A program made the position numbers and the translations under genes. Source: Streptomyces scabichelini (GTDB taxonomy: Bacteria; Actinomycetota; Actinomycetes; Streptomycetales; Streptomycetaceae). From it: DNA of 36,416 bases. Shown here piece by piece: positions 7,895 through 15,760 of this stretch. The DNA lies in assembly GCF_011045015.1 (NCBI RefSeq), contig NZ_JAAKZY010000101.1:1-36416 (forward strand), read 5' to 3'. Under the pieces are notes generated by a model. That model worked only from the letters and a program-made list of their open reading frames with translations, made no database searches and had not been told where the DNA came from. Within the stretch, counting starts at the first letter, position 1. Each line of letters opens with the position of its first letter.

Positions 7895-8824
7895 ATGAGT
7901 ACGAGTTCCCTCGCGGGTTCGGCATCGGATTCGGCATCGGGTTCGATGCCGGGTCCCCGCACGAGCCCCACGAACCCCACGAGCCCCACCGCGTCACGCG
8001 TACGGCACGGCCTGGCGCCCTGGGGCCGGATCGCAGGCCTGGCGCTGTGCGCCCTGTTGACGCTCGGCCCGGTCATCTGGACGGTGTCGACGTCACTGCG
8101 CACGCCGGCGGAGTCCTTCGACCTGCCGCCGAAGATCATCCCCACGGACCCCAGCATCGACGCCTACCGCGGGGTCTTCGACCAGATCGACGTCTGGCTG
8201 TACGCGCTGAACTCCACCCTGGTGACCGCGCTGATCGCGGTCGGCCAGATGATCACCGCGGGCCTGGCGGGCTATGCCTTCGCCCGCCTCGAATTCCGCT
8301 TCAAGAAGGCGCTGTTCGCGCTGGTCCTGGCCACGATGATGGTGCCGTTGCAGGTCACGATGGTCCCGGTCTTCCTGGAACTGAAGACGATGGGCCTGAC
8401 CGACACCCTGCTCGGCCTCATCGTCCCGGCCTTCCCGACGGCCTTCGGCACCTTCCTGATGCGCCAGTACTTCCTGGGCATGCCGAAGGACCTGGGCGAG
8501 GCGGCGATGATCGACGGCGCGGGTCCGTGGCGCGTCTTCCGGTCGGTGTACGCCCCCTTGGCGGCCCCCGGTCTCGCCATCGTCGGCGTGCTGGCCTTCA
8601 ACTACCACTGGAACGAGTTCTTCCGGCCCCTGATCCTCGAAACCTCCACCGAGAACCTCACGCTGCCCCTGGGCCTGGTCTCCCTCCAGGGCAACCTCGG
8701 CACCGGCTCGATCTCCGTCGTCCTCGCCGGAGTCGTCCTCTCCATGATCCCCGCCGTCGCCGTGTTCGTCGTCGGCCAGCGCCCTCTGCGCGAGGGCATC
8801 ACATCAGCAGGAGTCAATCGTTGA
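7895..8824 (+). CDS. Sugar ABC transporter permease, MalG/UgpE type
   Basis: The second channel subunit (309 aa) of the same importer. Six membrane helices are predicted after residue 40, with the EAA loop DLGEAAMIDGAGPWRVFRSV followed by APLAAPGL. I chose the ATG at 7895, 14 nt after the MalF-type stop. The first 30 residues are low-complexity Ser/Thr/Pro/Gly, including a TSPTNPTSPT repeat encoded by near-perfect DNA repeats; this tail precedes the first helix and is not needed by the family. The stop overlaps the start of the intracellular GH32 gene. No ATPase gene follows, so an ATPase encoded elsewhere, such as MsiK in Streptomyces, is presumed to energise the importer. Confidence 0.93.
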   Translation: MSTSSLAGSASDSASGSMPGPRTSPTNPTSPTASRVRHGLAPWGRIAGLALCALLTLGPVIWTVSTSLRTPAESFDLPPKIIPTDPSIDAYRGVFDQIDVWLYALNSTLVTALIAVGQMITAGLAGYAFARLEFRFKKALFALVLATMMVPLQVTMVPVFLELKTMGLTDTLLGLIVPAFPTAFGTFLMRQYFLGMPKDLGEAAMIDGAGPWRVFRSVYAPLAAPGLAIVGVLAFNYHWNEFFRPLILETSTENLTLPLGLVSLQGNLGTGSISVVLAGVVLSMIPAVAVFVVGQRPLREGITSAGVNR

Positions 8825-10230
8825 GTTCCGTGAGCCGGTCGACCGACGCCAACAGCCCGCGTTTCAGGGTCCGCCCGCCGGCCAACTGGATGAACGACCC
8901 GAACGGCCCGTTCCGCTGGGGCGATCGATACCACCTCTTCTACCAGCACAACCCCGACGCCCCCGTGCACACGAACGTCCACTGGGGCCACGCCTCCAGC
9001 CCCGACCTCGCCCACTGGGACGACCACGGGATCGCCCTGCGCCCCACGCCCGACGGCCCGGACGAGGCGGGCTGCTGGTCCGGCTGCGTGGTGGACGACG
9101 GTGGTGTACCGACAGCGGTGTACTCCGGGATCGACCACGACCACCAGGGCCTGAGCGCGATCTGTCTCGCCGTGGCCGAGGACGACGGCCTCCAGAAGTG
9201 GAAGCAACTGCCGGTGCCGGTGGTCGCCGGCCCGCCACCCGGCCTGGACGTGACGATGTTCCGGGACCCTTTCGTCTTCCGCTTCGCCGGACGCCGCTGG
9301 GCGTTGATGGGCGCCGGCCACGCCGACGGCACCCCGTCCGTCCTGGTGTACGACTGTGAGGACCTGTACGACTGGCGGTTCGCCGGGGTCCTGCTGGACG
9401 GCCGGGACCCGGCGGCGGCCCGCGCCTTCGGCAGGCGGGCGATCGGCTGGGAGTGCCCGCAGTTGTGGGCGACCCCTGGGGGCGACTGGGTGCTGGCGGT
9501 GGCCCTGTGGGACGGCGACCCGCTGAGCACCGCGTACGTCACGGGCCGTCTGGTGGAGCAGGCGGACGGTGGACCGATGTTCGCCGCCGGTACGGGCGGC
9601 GGCCCGCTGGACCTCGGCCGTGACTTCTACGCCCCCTCCGTCCTCCAGGACACGGAGTCCGGCCGCGCCCTGCTCTGGGGCTGGTCCTGGGAGTCACGCC
9701 CGCCCGAGGAGGTGGACCGCGCGGGCTGGTCCGGCGTCCTCACGGCACCCCGGGTGATGGACACCCACGAGGACGGCACGCTACGGGTCGTACCGGCTCC
9801 GGAGCTCGAACTACTGCGAGCGGCTGTCCCGTTCACGACCGCACCAGGACCGCACCGGCCGCTCCCCCTCGCGTACGACCTGCTGGTGACTGCCCGTTCG
9901 GCGGCGACCGTGAGTCTGCTGCGGGCCACGTCCGGGGCCGAACTGACCGTGCGACTCGATCCGGCGTCCGGCACGGTGACCCTGGACCGCATGGCCTGGC
10001 CACGCTCCCGCCCGGACGGCACGGCCCCCCTGGTCCTGCCGACCCCGCCGGGCGAGACCCTGACCGTACGGATCCTCGTGGACGGCTCCCTGCTGGAACT
10101 GTTCGCGGGTGACCGGGCGACGGCCACGGAACGGGTGTACCGACGCGGCGACGACATCGCGGAGCTGACCGTGATGGGGACGGACGTCGAGGTCACGGGC
10201 TGGGAGCTGGTCCCACCGAACCCCGCGTGA
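8821..10230 (+). CDS. Intracellular glycoside hydrolase family 32 enzyme
   Basis: A cytoplasmic beta-fructosidase (469 aa) without signal peptide, expected to break imported fructo-oligosaccharides or sucrose into monosaccharides. The catalytic set is intact: WMNDPNG (23-29, nucleophile D26), FRDPF (R148-D149) and WECPQ (acid/base E211). The C-terminal beta-sandwich ends with LVDGSLLELFAGD, the GH32C signature. I chose the TTG at 8821: AGGAG lies 7 nt upstream and TTGA overlaps the permease stop, the same coupling used elsewhere in the operon. A GTG at 8830 is a possible alternative. Its 3' end overlaps the convergent LacI gene by 38 bp. Together with the exported GH32 enzyme it gives a two-stage fructan pathway. 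Confidence 0.93.
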   Translation: MSSVSRSTDANSPRFRVRPPANWMNDPNGPFRWGDRYHLFYQHNPDAPVHTNVHWGHASSPDLAHWDDHGIALRPTPDGPDEAGCWSGCVVDDGGVPTAVYSGIDHDHQGLSAICLAVAEDDGLQKWKQLPVPVVAGPPPGLDVTMFRDPFVFRFAGRRWALMGAGHADGTPSVLVYDCEDLYDWRFAGVLLDGRDPAAARAFGRRAIGWECPQLWATPGGDWVLAVALWDGDPLSTAYVTGRLVEQADGGPMFAAGTGGGPLDLGRDFYAPSVLQDTESGRALLWGWSWESRPPEEVDRAGWSGVLTAPRVMDTHEDGTLRVVPAPELELLRAAVPFTTAPGPHRPLPLAYDLLVTARSAATVSLLRATSGAELTVRLDPASGTVTLDRMAWPRSRPDGTAPLVLPTPPGETLTVRILVDGSLLELFAGDRATATERVYRRGDDIAELTVMGTDVEVTGWELVPPNPA

Positions 10231-11257
10231 CGACGGGGCACTCCAGCCGCCGGGTGGTGACCGGCGGCGCGGTCCCGCTGTCGATGGCGTCCAGGAGCAG
10301 GCGGACGGCCGTCTCTCCCATCGCGCGATGGGGCAGAGCGACCGTGGTGAGGGGCGGGCTGAGGAAAGCCGCCATGTGTTCCTGGTCGTCATAGCCGACG
10401 ACGGACAGCTCGGCGGGCACGTCGAGGCCCAGGCGCGCGGCGGCATGGAGGACGCCCGCGGCGACCCGGTCGTTGTAACAGACGATCCCCGTGGGCCGCC
10501 GGTGGGCGGGAACACCGTCCAGCAGCCGCAGCGCTCCCTCGTACCCGGCGGAGATCTCCCCTCCCGTGCGCACCACCCAGTCCTTCCCGGCGGTCAGCCC
10601 CACCGTCCGCAGCGCGTCCCGGAAGCCGCGCAGCCGTTCCGCGGTCGCGATGTCGTCCAGACCGCCCACCAGGGCGAGACGACGGTGGCCCGCGTCGAGA
10701 AGGACGCGCGCGGCGCTGCGGCCGCCGGCCCGCTCGGCGGGGATGACGGCCGGGAGGGAGCCGTCCTCGGGGAGACAGTTGGCGAACACGGCGAACGTGC
10801 GGTGCAGCCCTTCCGGGACTCGGGCGCGGCGCAACGACAGCGCGGCGTAGATGATCCCGTCGACCCTCCGGTCGAGCAGTTCGGCGACGGCCGCGTCCTC
10901 GGCGACCGGGTCCTGCCGGGAGTCGACGGTGAGCACCAGGTGCTCACTGTTCCACGCCATGTCCATGGCCCCGCGCAGCAGCCGCCCGGCGAACGGCGAG
11001 GTGGCGATCTCGTCCGTGACCAGACCGATCACGGCGGTACGACTCCGGCGCAGGCCGCGGGCGACCGCGTTCGGCCGGTAGCCGAGCTGTTCGGCCGCCT
11101 TGCGGATCTTCTCCTGCGTCTCGGCGGAGAGGTTGCCCTGGGCCCGCCCGTTGAAGACGAAGGACACGGCCGTGTGCGACACCCCGGCAAGCCGGGCGAC
11201 ATCCCGCGAGGTCGCCCGCTCGGCCCCGCCACCCCGCGTCTTCTCGACCCCGCCCAT
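10193..11257 (-). CDS. LacI family transcriptional regulator of the fructan cluster
   Basis: A DNA-binding repressor (354 aa) with a LacI-type helix-turn-helix (SRDVARLAGVSHTAVSFVFN, about residues 17-36), the hinge region near YRPNAVARGL, and a periplasmic-binding-like sugar-sensing domain with late motifs IVCYND and ELSVVGYDD. I chose the ATG at 11257, which has GGGGA 7 nt upstream; an open frame extends to 11437 but that extra 60 residues is Arg/Ala-rich and not LacI-like. It is convergent with the intracellular GH32 gene and overlaps it. The two LacI-like dyads at 5341-5350 and 5466-5479 are its likely targets, with a fructose-containing sugar as inducer. No matching dyad is seen at its own promoter. 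Confidence 0.95.
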   Translation of the reverse strand: MGGVEKTRGGGAERATSRDVARLAGVSHTAVSFVFNGRAQGNLSAETQEKIRKAAEQLGYRPNAVARGLRRSRTAVIGLVTDEIATSPFAGRLLRGAMDMAWNSEHLVLTVDSRQDPVAEDAAVAELLDRRVDGIIYAALSLRRARVPEGLHRTFAVFANCLPEDGSLPAVIPAERAGGRSAARVLLDAGHRRLALVGGLDDIATAERLRGFRDALRTVGLTAGKDWVVRTGGEISAGYEGALRLLDGVPAHRRPTGIVCYNDRVAAGVLHAAARLGLDVPAELSVVGYDDQEHMAAFLSPPLTTVALPHRAMGETAVRLLLDAIDSGTAPPVTTRRLECPVVTRGSVGPAPSP

Positions 11258-11670
11258 GCCTCGTCCCCACCGACTTCGCCTGATCAGGCAGAGCCTACCC
11301 GCGGAAGATGTTGCGGAGCCCGCCACCGCAGACCGAATGGACACCGGGGTGGCACAGCCGCTGACCTCGGCACACCGGGGTGCAGGTCGCCGTGCGACCG
11401 TGGACGTCCGACCGCCGTCCCTCGCGGCTGTCAGCACGCCTCAACGAGACTCGGCCTCGACCGCCCCCGACAACCGTCGAGGGCTCCCTGCGAGGCCGCT
11501 TTCTCTCGGGGCCGTTTCCTCACCACTTACCGGCCGTGGCCAAGGCACATCCCGGGCGGTCCACACCCCAGAGGATCCCCATCGAACTCTTCGACCGCAT
11601 GCTGACGCGGGACCGGCGGGCGCTCGACGTGCCGTGCCTGCCGACCCGAGCAGCGGGTTGTCCACGTCGT
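11258..11670. other. Intergenic region upstream of the LacI gene
   Basis: About 410 bp without a recognisable gene. It separates the LacI gene from the DctA remnant and would hold the LacI promoter, which I cannot place with confidence. Confidence 0.5.
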
Positions 11671-12000
11671 TGGCGTGCACACCGTCGCCGAGCCGGAAGA
11701 CGTCGATCGCCACCAGGGCCCTCAGCAGCGCGACGATCGTGCCGACCTGAAAGTAAGTCAGGGCCTTGATCCCGGTGCGGCCGACCTTCTTCAGGTCCGC
11801 GACGCCGGCGATGCCACCGATGATCGTCAAAAAGACGATCGGGCCGATCAGCATCTTCATCGCGGTGATGAACGTCGTACCGATCGGCTCCATGTCGGTG
11901 GGCAATCCGGCCACCGCCAGCCCAGCACGACGCCGATCACGATCGCCACCAGCACCTGGACGTACAACTGCCGGTACCACGGCTTCGCCGTGATACGCGC
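11671..12000 (-). pseudogene. Remnant of a DctA/GltP-type dicarboxylate:cation symporter, frameshifted and truncated
   Basis: Two frames together give about 110 residues of the N-terminus of a C4-dicarboxylate symporter. The first frame reads KPWYRQLYVQVLVAIVIGVV and LGWRWPD down to about 11905. The second continues with TDMEPIGTTFITAMKMLIGP, GGIAGVADLKKVG and GDGVHAN. The switch near 11903 is a frameshift, because both halves match consecutive parts of the same family. After GDGVHAN the family sequence stops, so roughly the last three quarters of a protein of about 430 aa are missing. No start codon in frame is evident. It lies between the LacI and TetR genes and is certainly non-functional. 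Confidence 0.85.
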
Positions 12001-12030
12001 GGCTTGCCGGCCAGCCGGCGCCGCGAGGCT

Positions 12031-12624
12031 TCAGGTGCTCGGCCAGGTGCTGAGTGCCTGGTCGGCGACGCGGTGCATGTCTTCTCGGCTGGCGCCGCCG
12101 GCGGCCTGTACGGCGAGGCCCTGCCCGACGGTGTTCACATAGCGGGCGAGGGTTTCCGGGTCGGCGGTGGGAGGCAGGTCGCCCTCGGCCTGGGCTTGTT
12201 CGAACCGTTTCCGCAGGGCGGCTACTCCGGCCTCACGGCGTTCGGCCAGGTCGCGACGGACCGGTTCGCTTTCCGGGCCGGCGGCCAGCGCGGACTGCAC
12301 CAGCAGGCAGCCGCGCGGGCAGCCGGGCGCGGTGTGGGCGTCCACAGCTCCGTGCAGCATCGCCTCGGCCACCTGCCGGGCGGTGGGCAGCTCAAGAGCC
12401 GGGGCCACGAAGGCTCCCGGGCCCTCCACATAACGGTCGACGGCCTTGCGGAACAGCTCCTCCTTGTTGCCGTAAGCGGCGTAGATGCTGCGCCGGTTGA
12501 TCCCCATGGCCTCGGTCAGCGCGGCGAGCGAGGCACCCTCGTAGCCCTCGGCCCAGAACACCCGCATCGCCACCTCCAGGGCCTCGTCGGTGTCGAAGGA
12601 CCGGGGCCGTCCCGTGCTGGGCAT
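12031..12624 (-). CDS. TetR/AcrR family regulator of the divergent SDR operon
   Basis: A 197-aa repressor with the N-terminal TetR helix-turn-helix (ALEVAMRVFWAEGYEGASLA, then ALTEAMGINRRSIYAAYGNK; about residues 15-54). The ligand domain contains TAPGCPRGCLLVQSA (about 97-111), the Gly-Cys-Leu-Leu-Val motif of a YdeS-like subgroup, here with two cysteines (CPRGC). AAGGAG lies a few nt before the ATG at 12624. It is divergent from the SDR at 12754, and a dyad at 12703-12719 sits between them, so autoregulation and repression of the SDR-hydrolase-SnoaL genes are likely. The ligand is unknown; the cysteine pair could sense thiol-reactive compounds, but that is inference. Confidence 0.93.
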   Translation of the reverse strand: MPSTGRPRSFDTDEALEVAMRVFWAEGYEGASLAALTEAMGINRRSIYAAYGNKEELFRKAVDRYVEGPGAFVAPALELPTARQVAEAMLHGAVDAHTAPGCPRGCLLVQSALAAGPESEPVRRDLAERREAGVAALRKRFEQAQAEGDLPPTADPETLARYVNTVGQGLAVQAAGGASREDMHRVADQALSTWPST

Positions 12625-12671
12625 CGAAGTCTCCTTGAGAAAAGTTCGCCGCCACGGAAGGAATCCCGTGG

Positions 12672-12719
12672 TTGCTCAGGTTAGTGTCATCATGGATATA
12701 GTAACCGAGCAGTTCGGTT
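12672..12719 (+). promoter_or_regulatory. Promoter with TetR-type dyad operator
   Basis: AACCGA (12703-12708) and TCGGTT (12714-12719) form a 6-bp inverted repeat with a 5-nt spacer. Immediately upstream is TATAGT (12697-12702), a good -10 for the rightward operon, with TTGCTC at 12672 as a distant candidate -35 (19-nt spacer). A repressor bound at the dyad would cover the transcription start. Confidence 0.6.
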
Positions 12720-12753
12720 CGTAAATGAAGTGCTGAAGAAATCGGAGACCCCT

Positions 12754-13518
12754 ATGGGCACCCAGCTCGCCCCCGGCACCACCCGGTCCGGCGTACGGCC
12801 CCTCGACGGCAAGAGCGCCCTGGTCACGGGCGGGTCCCGGGGCATCGGTGCCGCGATCGTGCGCCGCCTGACCGCCGACGGCGCCCAGGTCGCCTTCACC
12901 TACGCCAGCGCCAAGGAGCAGGCCGAGGCCGTGGCCGAGGCGACAGGCGCCCTGGCCATACAGGCGGACAACGCGGATCACGAAGCCGTCCGGGCCGCGG
13001 TCAGCCGCACCACGGAGCATTTCGGCGGCCTGGACATCCTCGTCAACAACGCCGGCGTCTCCCACGCCGCGCCGATCGAGGACTTCCCGCTGGAGGAGTT
13101 CGACCGGTTGATCGCGGTCAACGTCCGGGGCGTGTTCAGTGCCGTGCAGGCCGCCGCTCCCCACCTCGGCCAGGGGGGTCGCATCATCACCATCGGCAGC
13201 GTCATCGTCGACCGCGTCCCCTTCCCCGGCGCAACCGTCTACGCCCTGACCAAGGCCGCCGTCGCCGGTCTCACCCGCGGCCTGGCCCGCGAACTCGGTC
13301 CGCGCGGTATCACCGTCAACAACGTGCAGCCCGGCCCCACCGCTACGGACATGACCCCCGACTCCGGCCCATACGCGGAATCCCTGAAGCAGCTCATGCC
13401 GCTCGACCACTTCGCCGAGCCCGCCGACATCGCCAGCGCCGTGGCCTATCTCGCCGGCCCTGAAGCCCACTTCATCAGCGGCACCAGCTGGAACGTCGAC
13501 GGCGGCATCGCTGTCTGA
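12754..13518 (+). CDS. Short-chain dehydrogenase/reductase (FabG-like)
   Basis: A 254-aa classical SDR with TGGSRGIG (25-32), NNAG (98-101), the catalytic serine S149, YALTK with Y163 and K167, and a terminal SGTSWNVDGG segment typical of FabG-like reductases. I chose the ATG at 12754, preceded by GGAG at 6 nt; an in-frame GTG at 12730 has no good ribosome site. It is the first gene rightward from the TetR operator. An alpha/beta hydrolase and two SnoaL-like genes follow on the same strand, so it probably takes part in modifying a small hydrophobic or reactive compound. The substrate is unknown. Confidence 0.94.
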   Translation: MGTQLAPGTTRSGVRPLDGKSALVTGGSRGIGAAIVRRLTADGAQVAFTYASAKEQAEAVAEATGALAIQADNADHEAVRAAVSRTTEHFGGLDILVNNAGVSHAAPIEDFPLEEFDRLIAVNVRGVFSAVQAAAPHLGQGGRIITIGSVIVDRVPFPGATVYALTKAAVAGLTRGLARELGPRGITVNNVQPGPTATDMTPDSGPYAESLKQLMPLDHFAEPADIASAVAYLAGPEAHFISGTSWNVDGGIAV

Positions 13519-13619
13519 CCGCCCACCCCGGGCGGCCGCAAGCAGGCGCGGTCCACCGGCCTCCAACCGCACCGCCGTGCACGACGACACCCCCCTGCCA
13601 CAAAGGACGTACCACCACC

Positions 13620-14573
13620 ATGAACGCTTCCACCAAAGCCTCCACGACCGCCCCAGCCGTCGAGTCGGAGGAGCCGCTCAGCCCCGGCTACGACGCGGCG
13701 ACCAAGGACGACGCCGAGTTCAACAAGTACTTCCGGCACGGCTTCACCACCGTCGACGACGTGCAGATGCACTACGTCATCGGCGGCGACGGCCCGCAGG
13801 TCATGGTGCTGCTGCACGGCTGGCCGCAGAGCTGGTACGAGTACCGCCCGATCATGCCCTCGCTGCTGCCCGGCCGCACGGTCATCGCCATCGACCTGCC
13901 GGGCATGGGCGACTCGACCGGCAACCCGCCCTCCATGACGAAGACGGTCCTGGCCACGTACGTCCACAAGCTGCTCGACCACCTCGGCCACCGCGAGAAT
14001 GTGCAGGTCGTCGCCCACGACTTCGGCGTCAGCGTCGCCTACCCGCTGGCCGCCCAGTACCGCGAGCAGGTGTCGGGGCTGTTCCTCATGGACTACGGCC
14101 TGGTCGGCAAGAACCTGAAGTTCGCCGCCATCGAGTCGATGTTCTGGCACTTCTCCTTCAACAAGCAGCATCCGCTCGCGGAGGAACTGGTCACCGGCCG
14201 GGTCGAGACCTTCCTCACGCACTTCTTCCAGGGGATGAAGACCGGAGTCGGCGAGAACGTGTCCGACGACGAACTGGCCGAGTTCGTCCGGCTGTACTCC
14301 CGCCCCCAGGTCCTGCACGCCGGCTTCGAGCTCTACCGGACCGAGACCCAGGACGAGGCCGACAACACCAAACTCCAGGAGACCCCGCTGACCATCCCGG
14401 TCCGCATGATCACCCAGGCCGGCCTTGCCGACATGGTCCTGCCGCCCCTCCAGGACGCCGCACCCGACGCCACCTCCGCCGACGTCCCCGGCGCCGGACA
14501 CTTCCTCCTCCACGAAGCACCCCACCGCGTCCTGGCCGAGATCAACGCCTTCTACCCCAACCCCACCCCCTGA
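13620..14573 (+). CDS. Alpha/beta hydrolase, epoxide-hydrolase/haloalkane-dehalogenase-like
   Basis: A cytoplasmic alpha/beta hydrolase of 317 aa. The oxyanion motif HGWPQ (66-70) is followed by SWYEYR. The nucleophile elbow reads AHDFGVS with D134 rather than Ser, the arrangement of epoxide hydrolases and haloalkane dehalogenases, which form an ester intermediate on Asp. The catalytic His is in GAGHFLLHEAP near the C-terminus. A cap domain would span about residues 155-235. AAGGA lies 12 nt before the ATG. It follows the SDR by 101 nt and is probably in its operon. An unusually long N-terminal extension of about 40 residues precedes the domain. Epoxide hydrolase is the more likely activity from the HGWP form, but the substrate is unknown. 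Confidence 0.9.
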   Translation: MNASTKASTTAPAVESEEPLSPGYDAATKDDAEFNKYFRHGFTTVDDVQMHYVIGGDGPQVMVLLHGWPQSWYEYRPIMPSLLPGRTVIAIDLPGMGDSTGNPPSMTKTVLATYVHKLLDHLGHRENVQVVAHDFGVSVAYPLAAQYREQVSGLFLMDYGLVGKNLKFAAIESMFWHFSFNKQHPLAEELVTGRVETFLTHFFQGMKTGVGENVSDDELAEFVRLYSRPQVLHAGFELYRTETQDEADNTKLQETPLTIPVRMITQAGLADMVLPPLQDAAPDATSADVPGAGHFLLHEAPHRVLAEINAFYPNPTP

Positions 14574-14616
14574 CCAACTTCGAAAGCCGGCACACCGCAG
14601 TGAGAGGAAAACGCTG

Positions 14617-15036
14617 ATGAACAACCAACCCGCTTCCGCCCGCGATGTTCCAACTCGCGTATTCGCCGCCTTCGACGCGGGCGATATCGACGCGCTGGAC
14701 ACCCTGGTCTCGCCCGATCTCATCGACCACAACCTGCCCCCAGGGGCTCCCTCGGCGATCGAGGGGATGAAGGGGATGGTCGCTGCCATGCGCGACGGGT
14801 TCACCGATCCTCACCACGAGATCGTCTACCAGGCCGAGACCGACGACGGCTGGGTCGTCTCCCAGTGGGTGATCACAGCGACCCACACCGGCCCTTGGTT
14901 CGGACTGGCCGCGACCGGCCGTGACGTGACCTGCTCCGGCATCGATCTCGCGCGCGTGGTCGACGGCCGGATCGTCGAGATCCGGCACGTCGAGGAGCTG
15001 CTGCAACTGCAGATGCAGATGCAGCTCGCCGACTGA
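14617..15036 (+). CDS. SnoaL-like (ester cyclase type) protein of the NTF2 fold
   Basis: A small cone-shaped alpha+beta barrel protein (139 aa) of the SnoaL-like group. Recognisable segments are DTLVSPDLIDHNLPPG, FTDPHHEIVYQ and the late GRIVEIRHVEELL. Family members include polyketide cyclases and many proteins without known activity. I chose the ATG at 14617 because AGAGG lies 9 nt before it; the open frame extends upstream into the hydrolase gene but that part is not SnoaL-like. It follows the hydrolase by 43 nt. The C-terminus ends in a short repeat of Gln-Met (LQMQMQL). Confidence 0.9.
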   Translation: MNNQPASARDVPTRVFAAFDAGDIDALDTLVSPDLIDHNLPPGAPSAIEGMKGMVAAMRDGFTDPHHEIVYQAETDDGWVVSQWVITATHTGPWFGLAATGRDVTCSGIDLARVVDGRIVEIRHVEELLQLQMQMQLAD

Positions 15037-15361
15037 GGCAGCAGCAAAGATGCATCAGCGCGGCGTGAGCTGACCAGACAAGGCCCCCGGCGAAGAGTCG
15101 AAGTTGTTCGCCCCATAGACCCTTCGCCGGGGGTTCTCATGGCTCACGCTGTTACCGCCTGCAGGGCACCGAGATCGAGCAGGTGGCCGACCGCGGCTCG
15201 ATCGACAATCCGTCCGCACTCGAGCAGTTCGCCGAGTACCGCGCCGGACACGCCCGCGGGCCGGGTGGCCGAGGCTCGGCGCTGAGCCCCAGCCATAAAG
15301 AGCTGGGCCCAAGTTCAGGACGCGTTGCCGCACCGCGTGGCCGAGACAACCGAGGAAAGAG
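15037..15361. other. Intergenic region between the two SnoaL-like genes
   Basis: Holds the inverted repeat listed separately. A plus-strand frame after it reads RLQGTEIEQVADRGSIDNPS and EQFAEYRAGHARG, which looks coding but has no start or recognised family; it may be a remnant. Confidence 0.4.
15084..15133. terminator. 12-bp perfect inverted repeat after the first SnoaL-like gene
   Basis: CCCCCGGCGAAG (15084-15095) and CTTCGCCGGGGG (15122-15133) pair perfectly with a 26-nt loop, 47 nt after the SnoaL stop. The long GC stem could end transcription, but there is no T-tract, so it might instead be a processing site or the relic of a mobile element. Confidence 0.45.
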
Positions 15362-15760
15362 ATGTCGAGCAAAGAACCGGACCCCACGAACTTCAGCGTG
15401 GTGAGCACCCTGCTGGCCGCGATCGAGAAGGGCGACATGGACGAGGTGCGCCGCTGCTTCGCACCCGACGCGCTCACCTGGCACAACTTCGACGAGGTCG
15501 AGCAGGACGTCCATGCCATGACTGCCATGCTCGGTCACCTCTGCGCCCTCTCGACGAGCAGGAACTACGAGGACCGACGCATCACGACAGTCGGCTCGCA
15601 GGCGTTCCTGCAGTACACGCTGACCGCGGTGCTCCACTCCGGAGGCCGGTTCCGGATGCCGGCGATGATGCGGCTGGAGGTCGACTCCGCCGGGCTCGTG
15701 GCACGGATCGAGGAGTACTTCGACTCGCGCGTGCTCGACAGCCTCGCCGAAGTGTCGTGA
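15362..15760 (+). CDS. SnoaL-like / nuclear transport factor 2 family protein
   Basis: A 132-aa NTF2-fold protein. The pattern VVSTLLAAIEKGDMDEVRRC, FAPDALTWHNFDE, a central run of beta strands and RIEEYFDSRVLDSL fits SnoaL-like proteins, and the ending resembles limonene-epoxide-hydrolase-like and ketosteroid-isomerase-like members. GAGGAAAG lies about 3-5 nt before the ATG at 15362. It is the last gene before a long non-coding stretch that contains repeat copy 1. It may share regulation with the TetR-controlled genes upstream, although a 12-bp hairpin lies between. The activity is unknown. Confidence 0.85.
   Translation: MSSKEPDPTNFSVVSTLLAAIEKGDMDEVRRCFAPDALTWHNFDEVEQDVHAMTAMLGHLCALSTSRNYEDRRITTVGSQAFLQYTLTAVLHSGGRFRMPAMMRLEVDSAGLVARIEEYFDSRVLDSLAEVS

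Noticed and set aside
11500..11540. Possible third copy of the dispersed repeat (GGCCGTTTCCTC)
   Set aside because: Only about 12 bases match and none of the later shared blocks follow.
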